From a virus: a DNA stretch of 45,512 bases. The number at the start of each line of letters is the position of its first letter. Position 1 is the first letter of the stretch. Where the stretch lies: positions 1 through 45,512 of the IMG/VR virus record IMGVR_UViG_3300048835_000760. One strand, 5' to 3'. The notes below the pieces were generated by a model, which did no database searches, was not told the origin of the DNA, and was given only the letters and a program-made list of their open reading frames with translations. The position numbers were made by a program, and so were the translations under genes. Below are positions 24,401 to 32,057 of the stretch, piece by piece.

Positions 24401-25284
24401 TTTATTGCGGAACCAATAGCGTTATAAGCTTCCCCTACTTTTAGGTCCTTGGTTTCTTTAAACAATAATTTCAGTTTACCAAGCTTGGATGCAGTTTCTT
24501 CAGCTCCTCCCGGGAACGAATCTGACAATGCCACCACGGCCTTATCCATAATGGCAACGAAATCTGCAATTTCATCTTTAGCGATACCGATTCGGCCACC
24601 TTCTTCAGCAATTTTTAGAAGGTCAATTCTTGAAGTCCTGGTCTGTAGAATACCGAAAGAAGCGGATAGATTATCCACTTCCTTAGCCGTTAATCCGGTT
24701 GTTTTTTGAACATCACTTTGGGCATCGGCCAGTTTGCCATTGTAATCAATGATTTTTTGCATTGACAGGGCTACCCCTGTTAAGGTTGCTATTATGGAAG
24801 CCCCTAGTGCAGCGTATTTGTTAAAACTTCCCGCAACTTTAGACATTGTACTCTCAGTGGCCGCAGATCCTCGTCGCAATTCTGCCATACGGGCATTCAC
24901 ACGCTGTAAATCGCTTTCCAGTCTTTTATATTCCGCTGAGCCTGGAATCATATTGATAAGCTGGAACCGTAAAAGCATCGCCTGCTTTTTTAATTGGTTC
25001 ATGGTAAGACCGGTGATACCAATCTGGTCGCGAAGGCCTTTCATTTTGGTGTTGTTCTCACCAATTTTTACGGAATTCGCTTTTATTTCTGCAGATAGTT
25101 TTTTGTATTCTTCGCTGCCACGTTTGCCAGCGGCTTGCAGTTTTGCGCGCTCGGCTCTTAAATCTTTGTTGGAAGCGGTAAGCTCGCGAGTAGATTTTTC
25201 AAGATCATAAAGTTCTTTTTGCGCATCATTGCCATTGACGATGATGGTAAACCGCATTTCTTCATCAACTATTCGCTTTGCCAT
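21460..25284 (-). CDS. Tail tape measure protein
   Basis: The 1274-residue protein sets tail length and is ejected with the DNA. The first 150 residues are coiled coil; a hydrophobic segment follows (GASIIATLTGVAL), then a TP901-like Gly/Ala-rich core, a long helical region and a second hydrophobic cluster (ATAAMATLNGF to LGTIQVGII). A GYESGY motif occurs twice near the C-terminus, the second about 75 residues after the first, along with PTILVGEMPELII. By the usual 0.15 nm per residue, the tail would be about 190 nm long, which implies a siphovirus. The gene has its own late promoter just after a terminator. Confidence 0.9.
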   Translation of the reverse strand: MAKRIVDEEMRFTIIVNGNDAQKELYDLEKSTRELTASNKDLRAERAKLQAAGKRGSEEYKKLSAEIKANSVKIGENNTKMKGLRDQIGITGLTMNQLKKQAMLLRFQLINMIPGSAEYKRLESDLQRVNARMAELRRGSAATESTMSKVAGSFNKYAALGASIIATLTGVALSMQKIIDYNGKLADAQSDVQKTTGLTAKEVDNLSASFGILQTRTSRIDLLKIAEEGGRIGIAKDEIADFVAIMDKAVVALSDSFPGGAEETASKLGKLKLLFKETKDLKVGEAYNAIGSAINDLGADGVATENNIAEFATRLGSMSDALKPSIADALALGAAFEESGIQAEIAARAYSIVLNQASTEASKFADVMGLTTEQVEALINENPLEFMIKFADGLRGMNATETAQTLDYLGVSADGANKVLGAMANNQQLFRSRLELSNQSMKDGTSLINEYNVKNNNLAATMEKVSKAFQGMLGGKAVSNLLTGLVTIFGRLIGAIKDVNEEIDKEIQVTYESAKANRKLANESQNLLDRYEELTADGVEPTAEAKEELDIITLRLKDRLGESVMAIDKETGAYILNTDAVREQIKMKRLAADEEASTLASRLVGVKEEQKVLAIRQRDALKEFESRKKFFESKYADDIAEIKNSEVLSQVEKQKLLERLDGYKELYQARSAYNQVNKEIEIQLNREADLVAKLNELNFTPQDATNLISPEETGPKEGDTKEMGGQTFIFKNGKWELVRVFTPPGKDPKQKAEKDESIEILRQNLLLKAQLIDDAFLAELAVYDTQHDIKMQKLSEQLVTEGKLTEDQIRKNGAIRAQLRLEQELYEKDRGTFIMKGLSEQFKAEEENYQRSKTLRQTKYAEELAAYAGNKEAQKELRELHQKEELEAEAKHLEELIRQFNYIMDEGSFGGFDLEILTPEQKAEMEKMLDDIKLKLAEVAAEKAKLSGSGETDGLDLGTGGKIDIFGFSAQDWVDTFTNLDTVESKINAAGQAVQGFLNAWSTYYQYVNDNENRHLRQFERNQNKERTKLKNNLDSKLINQRQYDQGIAALEADMDKRKADLEYKQAKRAWKMQLANAIATAAMATLNGFNSTPFLPVGLIMGALAATLGTIQVGIIAKNKPVRGYESGYYPDTFPVEREQDGKIFNARYGGKPKSGLVKDPTILVGEMPELIISNPDLKRMNPEVISSVGREIRRVRGYESGYTSPDVERAGSAQVPQADYIALMAVISENSDLLRELKENGLNAWLVRDMENAKKLQDDLDKLKKYKQKSQI

Positions 25285-25302
25285 TGAGGGTAGATTTTAC
25301 CT

Positions 25303-25338
25303 CAATGTTAGAAAATGGGGGCGGGAAAAGTTGTGACA
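25303..25338 (-). promoter_or_regulatory. Late promoter copy (tape measure operon)
   Basis: The minus strand reads TGTCACA (25338-25332), 21 bases, then TAACATTG (25310-25303). The upstream half is continuous with the T-tract of the terminator at 25347-25372. The start of transcription would be 10-15 bases before the tape measure ATG at 25284. Confidence 0.65.
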
Positions 25339-25346
25339 ACAAAAAA

Positions 25347-25372
25347 CCCACTGCTGAGAAGAAGGCAGTGGG
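25347..25372 (-). terminator. Leftward intrinsic terminator before the tape measure gene
   Basis: CCCACTGC and GCAGTGGG (25347-25354 and 25365-25372) form an 8-bp stem with a 10-base loop, followed on the minus strand by TTTTTTGTTG. It closes the connector/chaperone transcript. Confidence 0.8.
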
Positions 25373-25418
25373 TAGCATCAACTTAAAATTCCATACAAAA
25401 TGGAATGTCTTCGTAAAT

Positions 25419-25586
25419 TTAAATCGCTAAATCAAAATTTTCGTCCAATAATGCGGTAGCATATTGATCTTCGTCTTCCAAAATTAATAAATTTTGTTCG
25501 GGATCCAGTTTCCAAAGCGAACCATTGTCCACTTCGATACCTTCTATCGAGGTAATGTCCTTGTTATTGCGGTAAAACTGGTTCAT
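25419..25586 (-). CDS. Small acidic protein, tail assembly chaperone position
   Basis: The product has 55 residues from ATG 25586, which overlaps the previous stop as ATGA. It is acidic (NLLILEDEDQYATALLDENF). Together with the gene before it, it occupies the place just upstream of the tape measure gene where long-tailed phages encode the two tail assembly chaperones. Here the pair is linked by an ATGA overlap and not by a frameshift. Function is inferred from position. Confidence 0.5.
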   Translation of the reverse strand: MNQFYRNNKDITSIEGIEVDNGSLWKLDPEQNLLILEDEDQYATALLDENFDLAI

Positions 25587-25906
25587 GCAGCGGCGGATTG
25601 TACTTCTTTTTCGCAAACGCTTAAAAGAAATTGGTTCAACTGTGTGATCTCCTCGGGGGTAAAGCCTGCAATCATATTGCAGAGCTCGTTGATCTCTTTA
25701 TAGAACTCCAGTACTTCTGCACGTTCCTGCGCATCTGATGCGGAGGGGTCTATAATAAAGGTTTCAAACAAAAGGTTGTTGGTTTCCTGAAATGATGGAA
25801 TACTGTGGGTGTGCTGCAGTTCCATAGCCCAGCCTAGAATGGCTACTAGGGGTTTACAGGGAATGGGGGTTTCTGTGCCCGGTTGAGCGGTGATGTTGTT
25901 GGTCAT
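25583..25906 (-). CDS. Probable tail assembly chaperone, under leader control
   Basis: The product has 107 residues from ATG 25906; a TTG extension to 25930 enters the leader hairpin and is rejected. The protein is acidic and helical (ERAEVLEFYKEINELCNMIAGF, shortened here to its core) with no enzyme motif, like gpG-type chaperones. The first 15 bases after the start codon's first position are perfectly complementary to a segment of the leader at 25937-25951, so translation may be gated by RNA structure. It is followed by a coupled 55-residue gene and a terminator. Confidence 0.5.
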   Translation of the reverse strand: MTNNITAQPGTETPIPCKPLVAILGWAMELQHTHSIPSFQETNNLLFETFIIDPSASDAQERAEVLEFYKEINELCNMIAGFTPEEITQLNQFLLSVCEKEVQSAAA

Positions 25907-25993
25907 AACATTTATTTTTAATAGACCCAAGAGTGGTGACCAACAACATCAAAGATATTGAAGTGACCGGACTTCCACCGGTTCTCTCTTGGG
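25891..25993 (-). promoter_or_regulatory. Riboswitch-like leader that masks a start codon
   Basis: On the minus strand an 8-bp closing stem (25986-25993 with 25926-25933) encloses a 5-bp hairpin ACCGG/CCGGT (25966-25982) and a segment 25937-25951. That segment is a perfect 15-base complement of 25891-25905, which covers two bases of the start codon and the next codons of the downstream gene. The anti-start strand is held inside the closed domain, so two competing folds are possible. No known riboswitch class is recognised. Confidence 0.5.
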
Positions 25994-26082
25994 CTAGATT
26001 AAAATAAGTTTGAATCATCTTTGAATTATTGGTCAAAGCAAAGATATAAATTTTAATTTACAAATATGCAATTGCATAAAAT

Positions 26083-26601
26083 TTATTCCAAAAGGCATTT
26101 TAGGGATTCGGCTAAATGACGGGTGTGTTTTGGATTGACTTCCTTTTCAAGGTAACCATCATTTCTATACCAACGTACTTTTTTAATCTCACTATTTATT
26201 AATTTTTGGAAGTTTTCTTCATCTACATATAGCAGGGGAAAGGCCGACCATTGCGTATGGTTCATTTGGCTGAAATATTTATAATCAGCAACAGTAGATT
26301 CGGTATAATGAAGCGTAATAACTTCATCAGTTGTGGTCAAAAACATCACATCGCCGTCTTTACGAACGGAAAAGGCATTATCTTCATAAATATGAAGTCT
26401 AATAAATTTATTTCCATCCATACTACGGACATCAAAACGCAAAAAGTCACCAAAACCCATACCTACTTTGGTTAATTGTTTTTCCTTTACAATCTTCACT
26501 TCTTTTTTTGTGAATTCATCAAATTCATTTGTTTCAAATTTGCATTTTTGAGAAAATACAAGTAGCGGAAAGAATAAAATAAGTAATGTAATTTTTTTCA
26601 T
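26083..26601 (-). CDS. Secreted protein of unknown function (moron candidate)
   Basis: The 172-residue precursor has a textbook signal peptide (MKKITLLILFFPLLVFSQ), and the mature part looks like a small periplasmic or surface protein with many Lys, Asp and aromatic residues. There is no lipobox. An exported protein within the connector region of the structural operon is unusual for virion assembly and suggests a cargo gene for the lysogen. No family is recognised. Confidence 0.6.
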   Translation of the reverse strand: MKKITLLILFFPLLVFSQKCKFETNEFDEFTKKEVKIVKEKQLTKVGMGFGDFLRFDVRSMDGNKFIRLHIYEDNAFSVRKDGDVMFLTTTDEVITLHYTESTVADYKYFSQMNHTQWSAFPLLYVDEENFQKLINSEIKKVRWYRNDGYLEKEVNPKHTRHLAESLKCLLE

Positions 26602-26662
26602 AATCGTAAATTTTAAGGTTAATTGAATAAATATAACAAAATTAATCGGGGAGGAAATAAAG

Positions 26663-26839
26663 TCAGACCAGTTGCGCCAGGTGGCGCAATAGCCAGAAGA
26701 CCTTTAGGCGGAAGATACGATCATCGGCCGCGGGGGTTTCAAGGATTGAAATTTCAATTTCTGCCAAGGTCTGGCGATGGTTTTCAGAGGAATCTACCAA
26801 GAGGAGTTCTTCCTTCCATTTTTCGAATTCTGCATTCAT
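26663..26839 (-). CDS. 58-residue unknown protein
   Basis: The frame starts at ATG 26839 and ends at 26663. It encodes a helical peptide (MNAEFEKWKEELLLVDSSEN) with a basic, hydrophobic C-terminus (RIFRLKVFWLLRHLAQLV). It fills an otherwise empty interval between two leftward genes. Codon structure is plausible but there is no family support. Confidence 0.4.
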   Translation of the reverse strand: MNAEFEKWKEELLLVDSSENHRQTLAEIEISILETPAADDRIFRLKVFWLLRHLAQLV

Positions 26840-26884
26840 AATTTGGTTAGGATTTAAAAATGAATGCCCAATATATTTAAAAGT

Positions 26885-27241
26885 TTAAATGGTTTGGGGG
26901 AAATCCTTTAAAAGGGTCTCTTTCATCGCTGAAGTGTACTCGAAGGAACCGCGGCGTACAATATTATTTGCGTGCCCCATCACTATTTTATTGTGTACCG
27001 GGTGTGAAACTTTGCGGATCTTACCCTCTTTAGTATTTCGGGTTTTCATATCAATAAAGCGCAGCGCAATGGGATGACGCATAACAAGCTTGGTTTCATC
27101 ATTGGTGTATTGGGAAGCAAAATTATTGCGGCTAGCAAATTTACTAACCTCCTTTAATTTTGCCTGCTCTATGTTTTGCCCCTCCTCACGAAGAATTCGT
27201 GACATAAAACGGCCTTTTAGTACGTCGTCATTCTGTGCCAT
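26885..27241 (-). CDS. Probable head-tail connector/tail completion protein
   Basis: The product has 118 residues from ATG 27241; a TTG three codons upstream is ignored. It is basic, with a segment HPIALRFIDMKTR that recalls Bacteroidota phage tail-completion proteins, and a HANNIVRRGSFEYTSAMKET helix near the end. The gene overlaps the zinc-ribbon gene before it by 14 bases and lies between portal and tape measure genes, where neck proteins are found. Confidence 0.5.
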   Translation of the reverse strand: MAQNDDVLKGRFMSRILREEGQNIEQAKLKEVSKFASRNNFASQYTNDETKLVMRHPIALRFIDMKTRNTKEGKIRKVSHPVHNKIVMGHANNIVRRGSFEYTSAMKETLLKDFPQTI

Positions 27242-27503
27242 CTTCTTCAAAAATTGATTTTAATGGATCTCCATTTGGTTCTAACACCCGAACCATTTCC
27301 ACGTTACAACTAGGAGCATATACAGTTCCACATCCCGCACATTTTATTTCATATGCAAAATAGCCGTCATAATGATTTGCCTCGCCACAGGGACAATGAA
27401 AATCCATACAAACATCAGTTCCTTTCCATTGAATAAACCCATCGAAAGCTGAATGATGATCAAAAAGCTTAAAGGCTTCTTCTAAATTTTTAGCTGTTTT
27501 CAT
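27228..27503 (-). CDS. Zinc-ribbon-like small protein
   Basis: The 91-residue protein contains CPCG and, 20 residues later, CAGCG, which look like the two halves of a zinc ribbon, with a further Cys on each side. It overlaps both neighbours by 14 bases. It could be a connector-region structural component or a regulator of assembly. No named family is recognised. Confidence 0.5.
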   Translation of the reverse strand: MKTAKNLEEAFKLFDHHSAFDGFIQWKGTDVCMDFHCPCGEANHYDGYFAYEIKCAGCGTVYAPSCNVEMVRVLEPNGDPLKSIFEEDGTE

Positions 27504-27681
27504 CGGTTAATTTTAGCATTCCGGCTTTCCAGAGTATTTCCAGTTTTTTTGAAACGGAAACAATTCGCTTATTCTGGTTAAGCAATTCATATTTTAGTCT
27601 TTTATCAATTCCCGCATTTTTTTGGAGCTCATCGCTCGCCAAAATTTTTGAAATTGCTTTATCGATATCCGTGAGTGTCAT
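27490..27681 (-). CDS. 63-residue unknown helical protein
   Basis: This short basic helical protein (KISKILASDELQKNAGIDKR, then RIVSVSKKLEILWKAG) overlaps the next gene by 14 bases. A GTCGGAATTTACGAC-type hairpin sequence lies just upstream (27697-27718). The function is unknown. Confidence 0.45.
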   Translation of the reverse strand: MTLTDIDKAISKILASDELQKNAGIDKRLKYELLNQNKRIVSVSKKLEILWKAGMLKLTDENS

Positions 27682-27696
27682 AAATTTCCTTTTTAT

Positions 27697-27718
27697 GGTC
27701 GGAATTTACGACTTTTTT
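27697..27718. repeat. GGTCGGAATTT element, copy 1
   Basis: GGTCGGAATTTACGACTTTT followed by more T residues is repeated with one change at 32396-32417. Here the inverted repeat is GTCG/CGAC with a 7-base loop and a T-tract on the plus strand. It lies in the 39-base gap between two leftward genes. Confidence 0.5.
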
Positions 27719-27720
27719 AT

Positions 27721-28173
27721 TTATAAATCAAATGTAAATACAATCGTCCATCCATTGCACTGGCTATTGTTATACACGTCCACGATCTGAATGCTGGTTG
27801 GATCTAAAAAGCGCATGATATTGCATTCGCCATCCAAATGATCCTCCAGGAGTTTTGCCTTAACCAAATTGGCAATGGCAAAAATGCGATCGCTCTGGGC
27901 TATGTATTCAGCATCGGTTAAATCGGAAAAATCCGTTTTTTCGAGGATCATCAGTTCGGTAAACCCACGAAGACGGAAACCATCGCCACTTTGTGGGCTG
28001 TTGTTTCCAAAATTGGGCATCAAGCCGAGCATAAGCGCATTATCCTCTCGCTGGAGATCGTTGATGTATTTAGATAGTTGCTTTTCTGAAGTAACCATCT
28101 TATTCAGATTGATTCCGGCAATTTGCGCCTGGATCTCGTCCATATAATCCTTAAAATCCTGTATTGCTGCCAT
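27721..28173 (-). CDS. Structural protein candidate (neck/tail terminator region)
   Basis: The 150-residue protein has a helical N-terminal half and a beta-like C-terminus ending NGWTIVFTFDL. Its start codon is directly joined to the stop of the 300-residue gene before it. Position between connector and chaperone genes suggests a tail terminator or neck protein. No motif is decisive. Confidence 0.5.
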   Translation of the reverse strand: MAAIQDFKDYMDEIQAQIAGINLNKMVTSEKQLSKYINDLQREDNALMLGLMPNFGNNSPQSGDGFRLRGFTELMILEKTDFSDLTDAEYIAQSDRIFAIANLVKAKLLEDHLDGECNIMRFLDPTSIQIVDVYNNSQCNGWTIVFTFDL

Positions 28174-29075
28174 TATGTTTCTTTTTTAGCATTTTTTTGT
28201 CTACCTCGCTCATCTAGATCTTTTTTTCGCATATCGTAAAGTAGTAGGGCCACCTCCCAAAGCTTTGTGCTGCGCACTTGCTCTAAATTGCCGAGAATAC
28301 CTGTTTTGGCAATTTCAATTCCTGTTGATTTAATGCCCAGTGAAGGGTAGGGGCTTTCATAGCCACTTTCTTCATCTAATGGTTGATTGGTAAACAAAAT
28401 GGATAGATCAATGATTTGGCCATTGTAGTACACCTGTGAACCGCTGAAATAGGTATGGAACATTGCAAAATTGTAGTAAAAGCCATAGAGCGTACCTATT
28501 GGAACCTGTGAGAAGCTAAGTGCTGCACTATCAATTTCAGAAGAAAGATATCCAAAGCGTTTGTCGTTTCTTTTTTCCCGGTAGAAGGTGGCCATTAATT
28601 CTTGGAGCAATTCACGACAAGGCGTTTCATTATACTGCAGGAAACGGTTCAATCCATCTTCATATTCACCAAAATCAACATCGCGAAACCATTGGGATGG
28701 ACCATAGTATTTTTTGTTGAAGGGAAGTGTAACGCAATCTATGTAGTTGCGAGTATATTCCAGCTTTAACGAAATTACGTTGTCATTTCTATTGAAGTAA
28801 GCCGCAATATATTCTGATAACATCGCAATATTGCTCAATGCTTCCTCCAGCTCCTCTTCCGGCAACTTACGATCGCCTTTTTTAAGCTCCAGCAATTCGT
28901 AAACCGCCAAAGTTGCAAATTCATAGTAATCGATTTCCTTGGTTTCCATTCGGTACACAAGGCTGAAAAATGCGATGTATTGCCGTTGGTCCATTTTCTC
29001 CAGACACAATGGCAAATAGAGCCATTTATTTAGCTCAGGTATTTGTATGGGCAATATTTCGGGGAAATCTGTCAT
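28173..29075 (-). CDS. Unknown protein of the connector module
   Basis: The 300-residue protein is rich in Tyr, Leu and acidic residues and mostly helical, with a lysine-rich C-terminus. It is joined to its neighbours by a 4-base overlap at its start and a 1-base overlap at its end. It is likely a structural or assembly factor specific to Bacteroidota phages. I recognise no domain. Confidence 0.55.
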   Translation of the reverse strand: MTDFPEILPIQIPELNKWLYLPLCLEKMDQRQYIAFFSLVYRMETKEIDYYEFATLAVYELLELKKGDRKLPEEELEEALSNIAMLSEYIAAYFNRNDNVISLKLEYTRNYIDCVTLPFNKKYYGPSQWFRDVDFGEYEDGLNRFLQYNETPCRELLQELMATFYREKRNDKRFGYLSSEIDSAALSFSQVPIGTLYGFYYNFAMFHTYFSGSQVYYNGQIIDLSILFTNQPLDEESGYESPYPSLGIKSTGIEIAKTGILGNLEQVRSTKLWEVALLLYDMRKKDLDERGRQKNAKKET

Positions 29076-29356
29076 TTGAACAGCTGCTCATATGTTACAT
29101 TCAGTTCTTCCATTTTTGGACTGAATTTGTCCAAAATTGCCAACTTCACTTCCTCTTTGTTTTTGAAGTCTGCCGGAATGTATTTACTCCTGGCATCTAC
29201 TCCAAAATATTTCCGGAGGAATTGGTTAATGTCGCGCCGCAACGCTTTGCGATCTGCAATCATTTGTTCAACCACAGGCTGCATCGCTTTTGCCTGTCTT
29301 GACAAAAACCAACGACGGCGAAGGCACTTAAAAAATTTGATTATTCTTTTTATCAT
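29072..29356 (-). CDS. Small basic helical protein
   Basis: The 94-residue protein has a very basic N-terminus (IKRIIKFFKCLRRRW) followed by amphipathic helices. Its stop overlaps the next ATG as ATGA. It lies between the DUF6712-like connector and another connector-region gene. The function is unknown; nucleic-acid or membrane-surface contact is possible. Confidence 0.5.
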   Translation of the reverse strand: MIKRIIKFFKCLRRRWFLSRQAKAMQPVVEQMIADRKALRRDINQFLRKYFGVDARSKYIPADFKNKEEVKLAILDKFSPKMEELNVTYEQLFK

Positions 29357-29382
29357 AGAAAGTAAACTTATAGGTTGATTTT

Positions 29383-30360
29383 TTATCCTACGAAGCCATC
29401 ATCGGTTCTAAAACCGAACTTGTCTTCATCGGGGCAATTGGTTGTTTGAGTGGTTGGTTCTGGATCCGGTTCCTTAACGGCGGCTTCGATATCCAAAAGC
29501 ACTTGTGCTGTGTCTTCCTTGAATTTTTGCTCCAACTGATCAAGAACATTATTTACTATTGGCATTCTGCCTTTAATCGTAGCCCTATCACCACGCACAG
29601 CTTGAGATATACTGTCTGGAAACAATGTTACCTGCAGACGTATAACTCCCCAAGCAAGTGCAGCGTACACGGTTGCTTCCTGAATCATTAAAAGCAGGGG
29701 TTCTTCATCTGCAGATAAAGCGGAACCATCCTTTCTTTTCGCCTTCAGCGCATCATAGGCAGTTTGTCCAATTCTAGGAATGATCAAACGTTTTTCCGCC
29801 ATGGCGATGCCAGGAGAAAGTTTTTCCAATAAGTATCGCGAATTGATTGTATAGAATTGGTTGAACTCTTTAACAGTGCGTACAAATAGGCGATGTGTGG
29901 CTTTGTAATTATCTGAAGCCTTCCAGGTATTTGAACTTTCATCCAATAGGTTTATGAGATTGTCCATAGCACGATGGGAGCGGCGCTCCAATTCGTCGTT
30001 GCTAGCAACAATCATATATTCAAATGGCGTTTTGCTATCCTCACTGGTTAGCATCTTACGGCCGTTGGTACCGTGCTGAAGGTCATTGCTAGGCGCAAAA
30101 TAGCGGTAGGCGAGATTGGCAATGGCGTTTTGTGCAAACTGGAGGATCTGCCCAGCTGTGGTTTCGTAATCAAAATTGCTCTCATAGGTAGCTACAATTT
30201 CCAAATAAGTAGTGTTGCCGAGGAAGCTGGCAATCTCTTGAGTGGCATTCACAAGATCAGGCTTTATTTTCTGAAATTTGAAATCGGCATCCACGAACCC
30301 AAGGGCATCCTTGAACTCTTTGCTAAAATCGGCTCCTGGTTTGTTAAATAGTAGTTTCAT
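29383..30360 (-). CDS. Head-tail connector candidate (DUF6712-like)
   Basis: The 325-residue helical protein contains KRLIIPRIGQTAYDALKAK and a following ATVYAALAWGVIRL segment, which resemble the DUF6712 family found directly after the portal in Bacteroidota phages. The start codon abuts the portal stop. A role as neck or connector component is inferred. The acidic C-terminal tail is poorly structured. Confidence 0.55.
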   Translation of the reverse strand: MKLLFNKPGADFSKEFKDALGFVDADFKFQKIKPDLVNATQEIASFLGNTTYLEIVATYESNFDYETTAGQILQFAQNAIANLAYRYFAPSNDLQHGTNGRKMLTSEDSKTPFEYMIVASNDELERRSHRAMDNLINLLDESSNTWKASDNYKATHRLFVRTVKEFNQFYTINSRYLLEKLSPGIAMAEKRLIIPRIGQTAYDALKAKRKDGSALSADEEPLLLMIQEATVYAALAWGVIRLQVTLFPDSISQAVRGDRATIKGRMPIVNNVLDQLEQKFKEDTAQVLLDIEAAVKEPDPEPTTQTTNCPDEDKFGFRTDDGFVG

Positions 30361-31736
30361 TATACTTTGTTTTTAACGCGATCTGTACTTGTTGTGTCTT
30401 CTTCCCTTTGTGGGGCTATGTGATAGAAGCCTACTTTCACTTCCTTTTCTGGCCAGTTGGCTTTAATGGCGTAGTTCAAAGGTTTGCATACTATCATTTC
30501 AGGTATATCGATACCGGTGATTAGATAGTTTTTAAGAGCGTAGAGCTGCTCACTTCCGGAATCTGACTTTCCACTTTCACCTGCTCCGCCAAGGGCAGGG
30601 TGCATACCAACGCCTGCAGCTACCGAACGGTTGGCTTCTTTGCTTATTTCGAGATTGGAAGTCACCAAATCTTTTAAGTTGCCCGGTATTTCCTTTATCT
30701 CCCAACCGTGCTCTAGAATGTTATTTCCATCTACTTCAACATACTTAACAGTGTGCCAAAACTTCCCAGTGTTATCTGCACCGGATAAGGCTGTAGTTAC
30801 TTTACGCAGATATTTTGTTCGCTCAGTGAGGAGCATTGAAGCTTCATAATTTTTTTTATCCCGTATGCATTTTTCCTTTAACTCTTCTTCCATTTTCTCC
30901 CAGAACTTTGCAGGGGAAATAACGTGATACTTTACATTGATACTGTTTTTGGCAAATGCTTTTAATATCAATGGTACAGCAGTGGATCTTCTAAGCCACT
31001 CTAATGAACCGTATAGGTCAGGAACCGCATAATAATCACTGCAGAAGCTGTACATATTGCTGTAGTAGTATGCGTTTTTATGCTTGAATGGATCGTTATA
31101 GTCGAACAGTGGATACACAACGTGTTCGGTACTGCTTTGATAGTGGCGATTGAAGTCTGGCGTATATATGCAATGGGTAGCATCCTTGCCGGGATCTGAT
31201 GATAGTTTCGCTAGTCGGTGATTGTTTGCGTTGCGATGCTCTAGTTTTGCGATCTTGGGAGCTCTTCCTAATCGTGCTGATCTATCCTGATAAAACATAG
31301 TACCTACACACTCTATATAATGGAAGTCCACACAGGCTTTCATTAGGTATTTTTCATAATCCCAACTCTCAAGCCATTTTGTTACTTCAGCATCTTTTGT
31401 CCATTTCTTTACAAGATCTCCTTTCTCATCAAAGTCCTCTATATATAGCTTAGGACCCTTACCCCATAGTAATTGAGATTTCTTTTTTAAGATACCTGGA
31501 GCAATGTAGTTTTCTTGGACTACATTTCTAATTGTCTGAGGCAGATCATCGGTACTTCCGTATGGAAATACAGTGTATTGTTGGAGTTGATAGTCCTGAT
31601 TGGTCCAGTCTAACGACGTACCCTCAGTACGTTTATTATCTAACTCCCTTGGATTCTCAACAGCTTCAAACGTAAATGAAGCCTCACTGGTTGTAACTAA
31701 GCCGCCATTCTCGCGGAACATTTCTACTTCGAACAT
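30360..31736 (-). CDS. Portal protein
   Basis: The 458-residue protein would form the dodecameric ring through which DNA enters and leaves the capsid. The N-terminal half includes NVVQENYIAPGILKKKSQLLWG and later KLEHRNANNHRLAKL, consistent with a phage portal wing and stem. A central helix (LKDLVTSNLEISKEANRSVA) is followed by GVGMHPALGG, typical of the clip and tunnel-loop region. It follows the small gene at the start of the portal operon and precedes the connector candidate. Confidence 0.75.
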   Translation of the reverse strand: MFEVEMFRENGGLVTTSEASFTFEAVENPRELDNKRTEGTSLDWTNQDYQLQQYTVFPYGSTDDLPQTIRNVVQENYIAPGILKKKSQLLWGKGPKLYIEDFDEKGDLVKKWTKDAEVTKWLESWDYEKYLMKACVDFHYIECVGTMFYQDRSARLGRAPKIAKLEHRNANNHRLAKLSSDPGKDATHCIYTPDFNRHYQSSTEHVVYPLFDYNDPFKHKNAYYYSNMYSFCSDYYAVPDLYGSLEWLRRSTAVPLILKAFAKNSINVKYHVISPAKFWEKMEEELKEKCIRDKKNYEASMLLTERTKYLRKVTTALSGADNTGKFWHTVKYVEVDGNNILEHGWEIKEIPGNLKDLVTSNLEISKEANRSVAAGVGMHPALGGAGESGKSDSGSEQLYALKNYLITGIDIPEMIVCKPLNYAIKANWPEKEVKVGFYHIAPQREEDTTSTDRVKNKV

Positions 31737-32008
31737 TTGATATCGTATTGGTTAAACGAGGTGAGTAACGGAAAATAGAACCAACGGTTTTCGTTTGTTT
31801 CTAAATCAACATAACCGATTAAGCTACGTGATTTAATACCGTGTTCTGATGAAAGGCCTACACGAAGCTTAGCCTTCTTTATTTCCTTGAACCCATCACT
31901 TTGTTGGGTAGATAGGTTGCATCCAAGAAAGGAGAATGAGAATGGTATGTTGTCGTCTGACAACTTACGCATTCGCTTTAAGGCTTCGTAATGTGCAATT
32001 GCATTCAT
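31724..32008 (-). CDS. Small unknown protein upstream of portal
   Basis: The product has 94 residues from ATG 32008, or 82 from ATG 31972. The late promoter at 32013-32048 would start transcription close to 32008, so the mRNA is either almost leaderless or the internal ATG is used. The protein is of mixed structure and overlaps the portal gene by 13 bases. The function is unknown; a head-completion or portal-assembly role is possible from position. Confidence 0.5.
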   Translation of the reverse strand: MNAIAHYEALKRMRKLSDDNIPFSFSFLGCNLSTQQSDGFKEIKKAKLRVGLSSEHGIKSRSLIGYVDLETNENRWFYFPLLTSFNQYDIKCSK

Positions 32009-32012
32009 CCCA

Positions 32013-32048
32013 CAATTATATAACATAATGGTTGGGATGATTGTGACA
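32013..32048 (-). promoter_or_regulatory. Late promoter copy (portal operon)
   Basis: The minus strand reads TGTCACA (32048-32042), 21 bases, then TATAATTG (32020-32013). It is the promoter for the portal/connector operon and lies beside an AGTGGTT repeat cluster. Confidence 0.65.
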
Positions 32049-32057
32049 GGTAATTAA

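Noticed and set aside
25419-25906. Programmed frameshift between tail assembly chaperone genes
   Set aside because: The two frames join by an ATGA overlap and I saw no slippery heptamer in the needed position.
25926-25993. Cobalamin or other known riboswitch class
   Set aside because: ACCGG...CCGGT is only superficially similar; the conserved B12 box and other consensus segments are absent.
25854-26036. Leftward 60-residue frame through the leader
   Set aside because: It is in a different frame from the chaperone gene, crosses the paired leader segments and has no coupling or family support.
26623-26841. Rightward 72-residue gene
   Set aside because: It is opposed to the operon, arginine/glycine-rich in a shadow-like manner, and overlaps a better leftward 58-residue frame.
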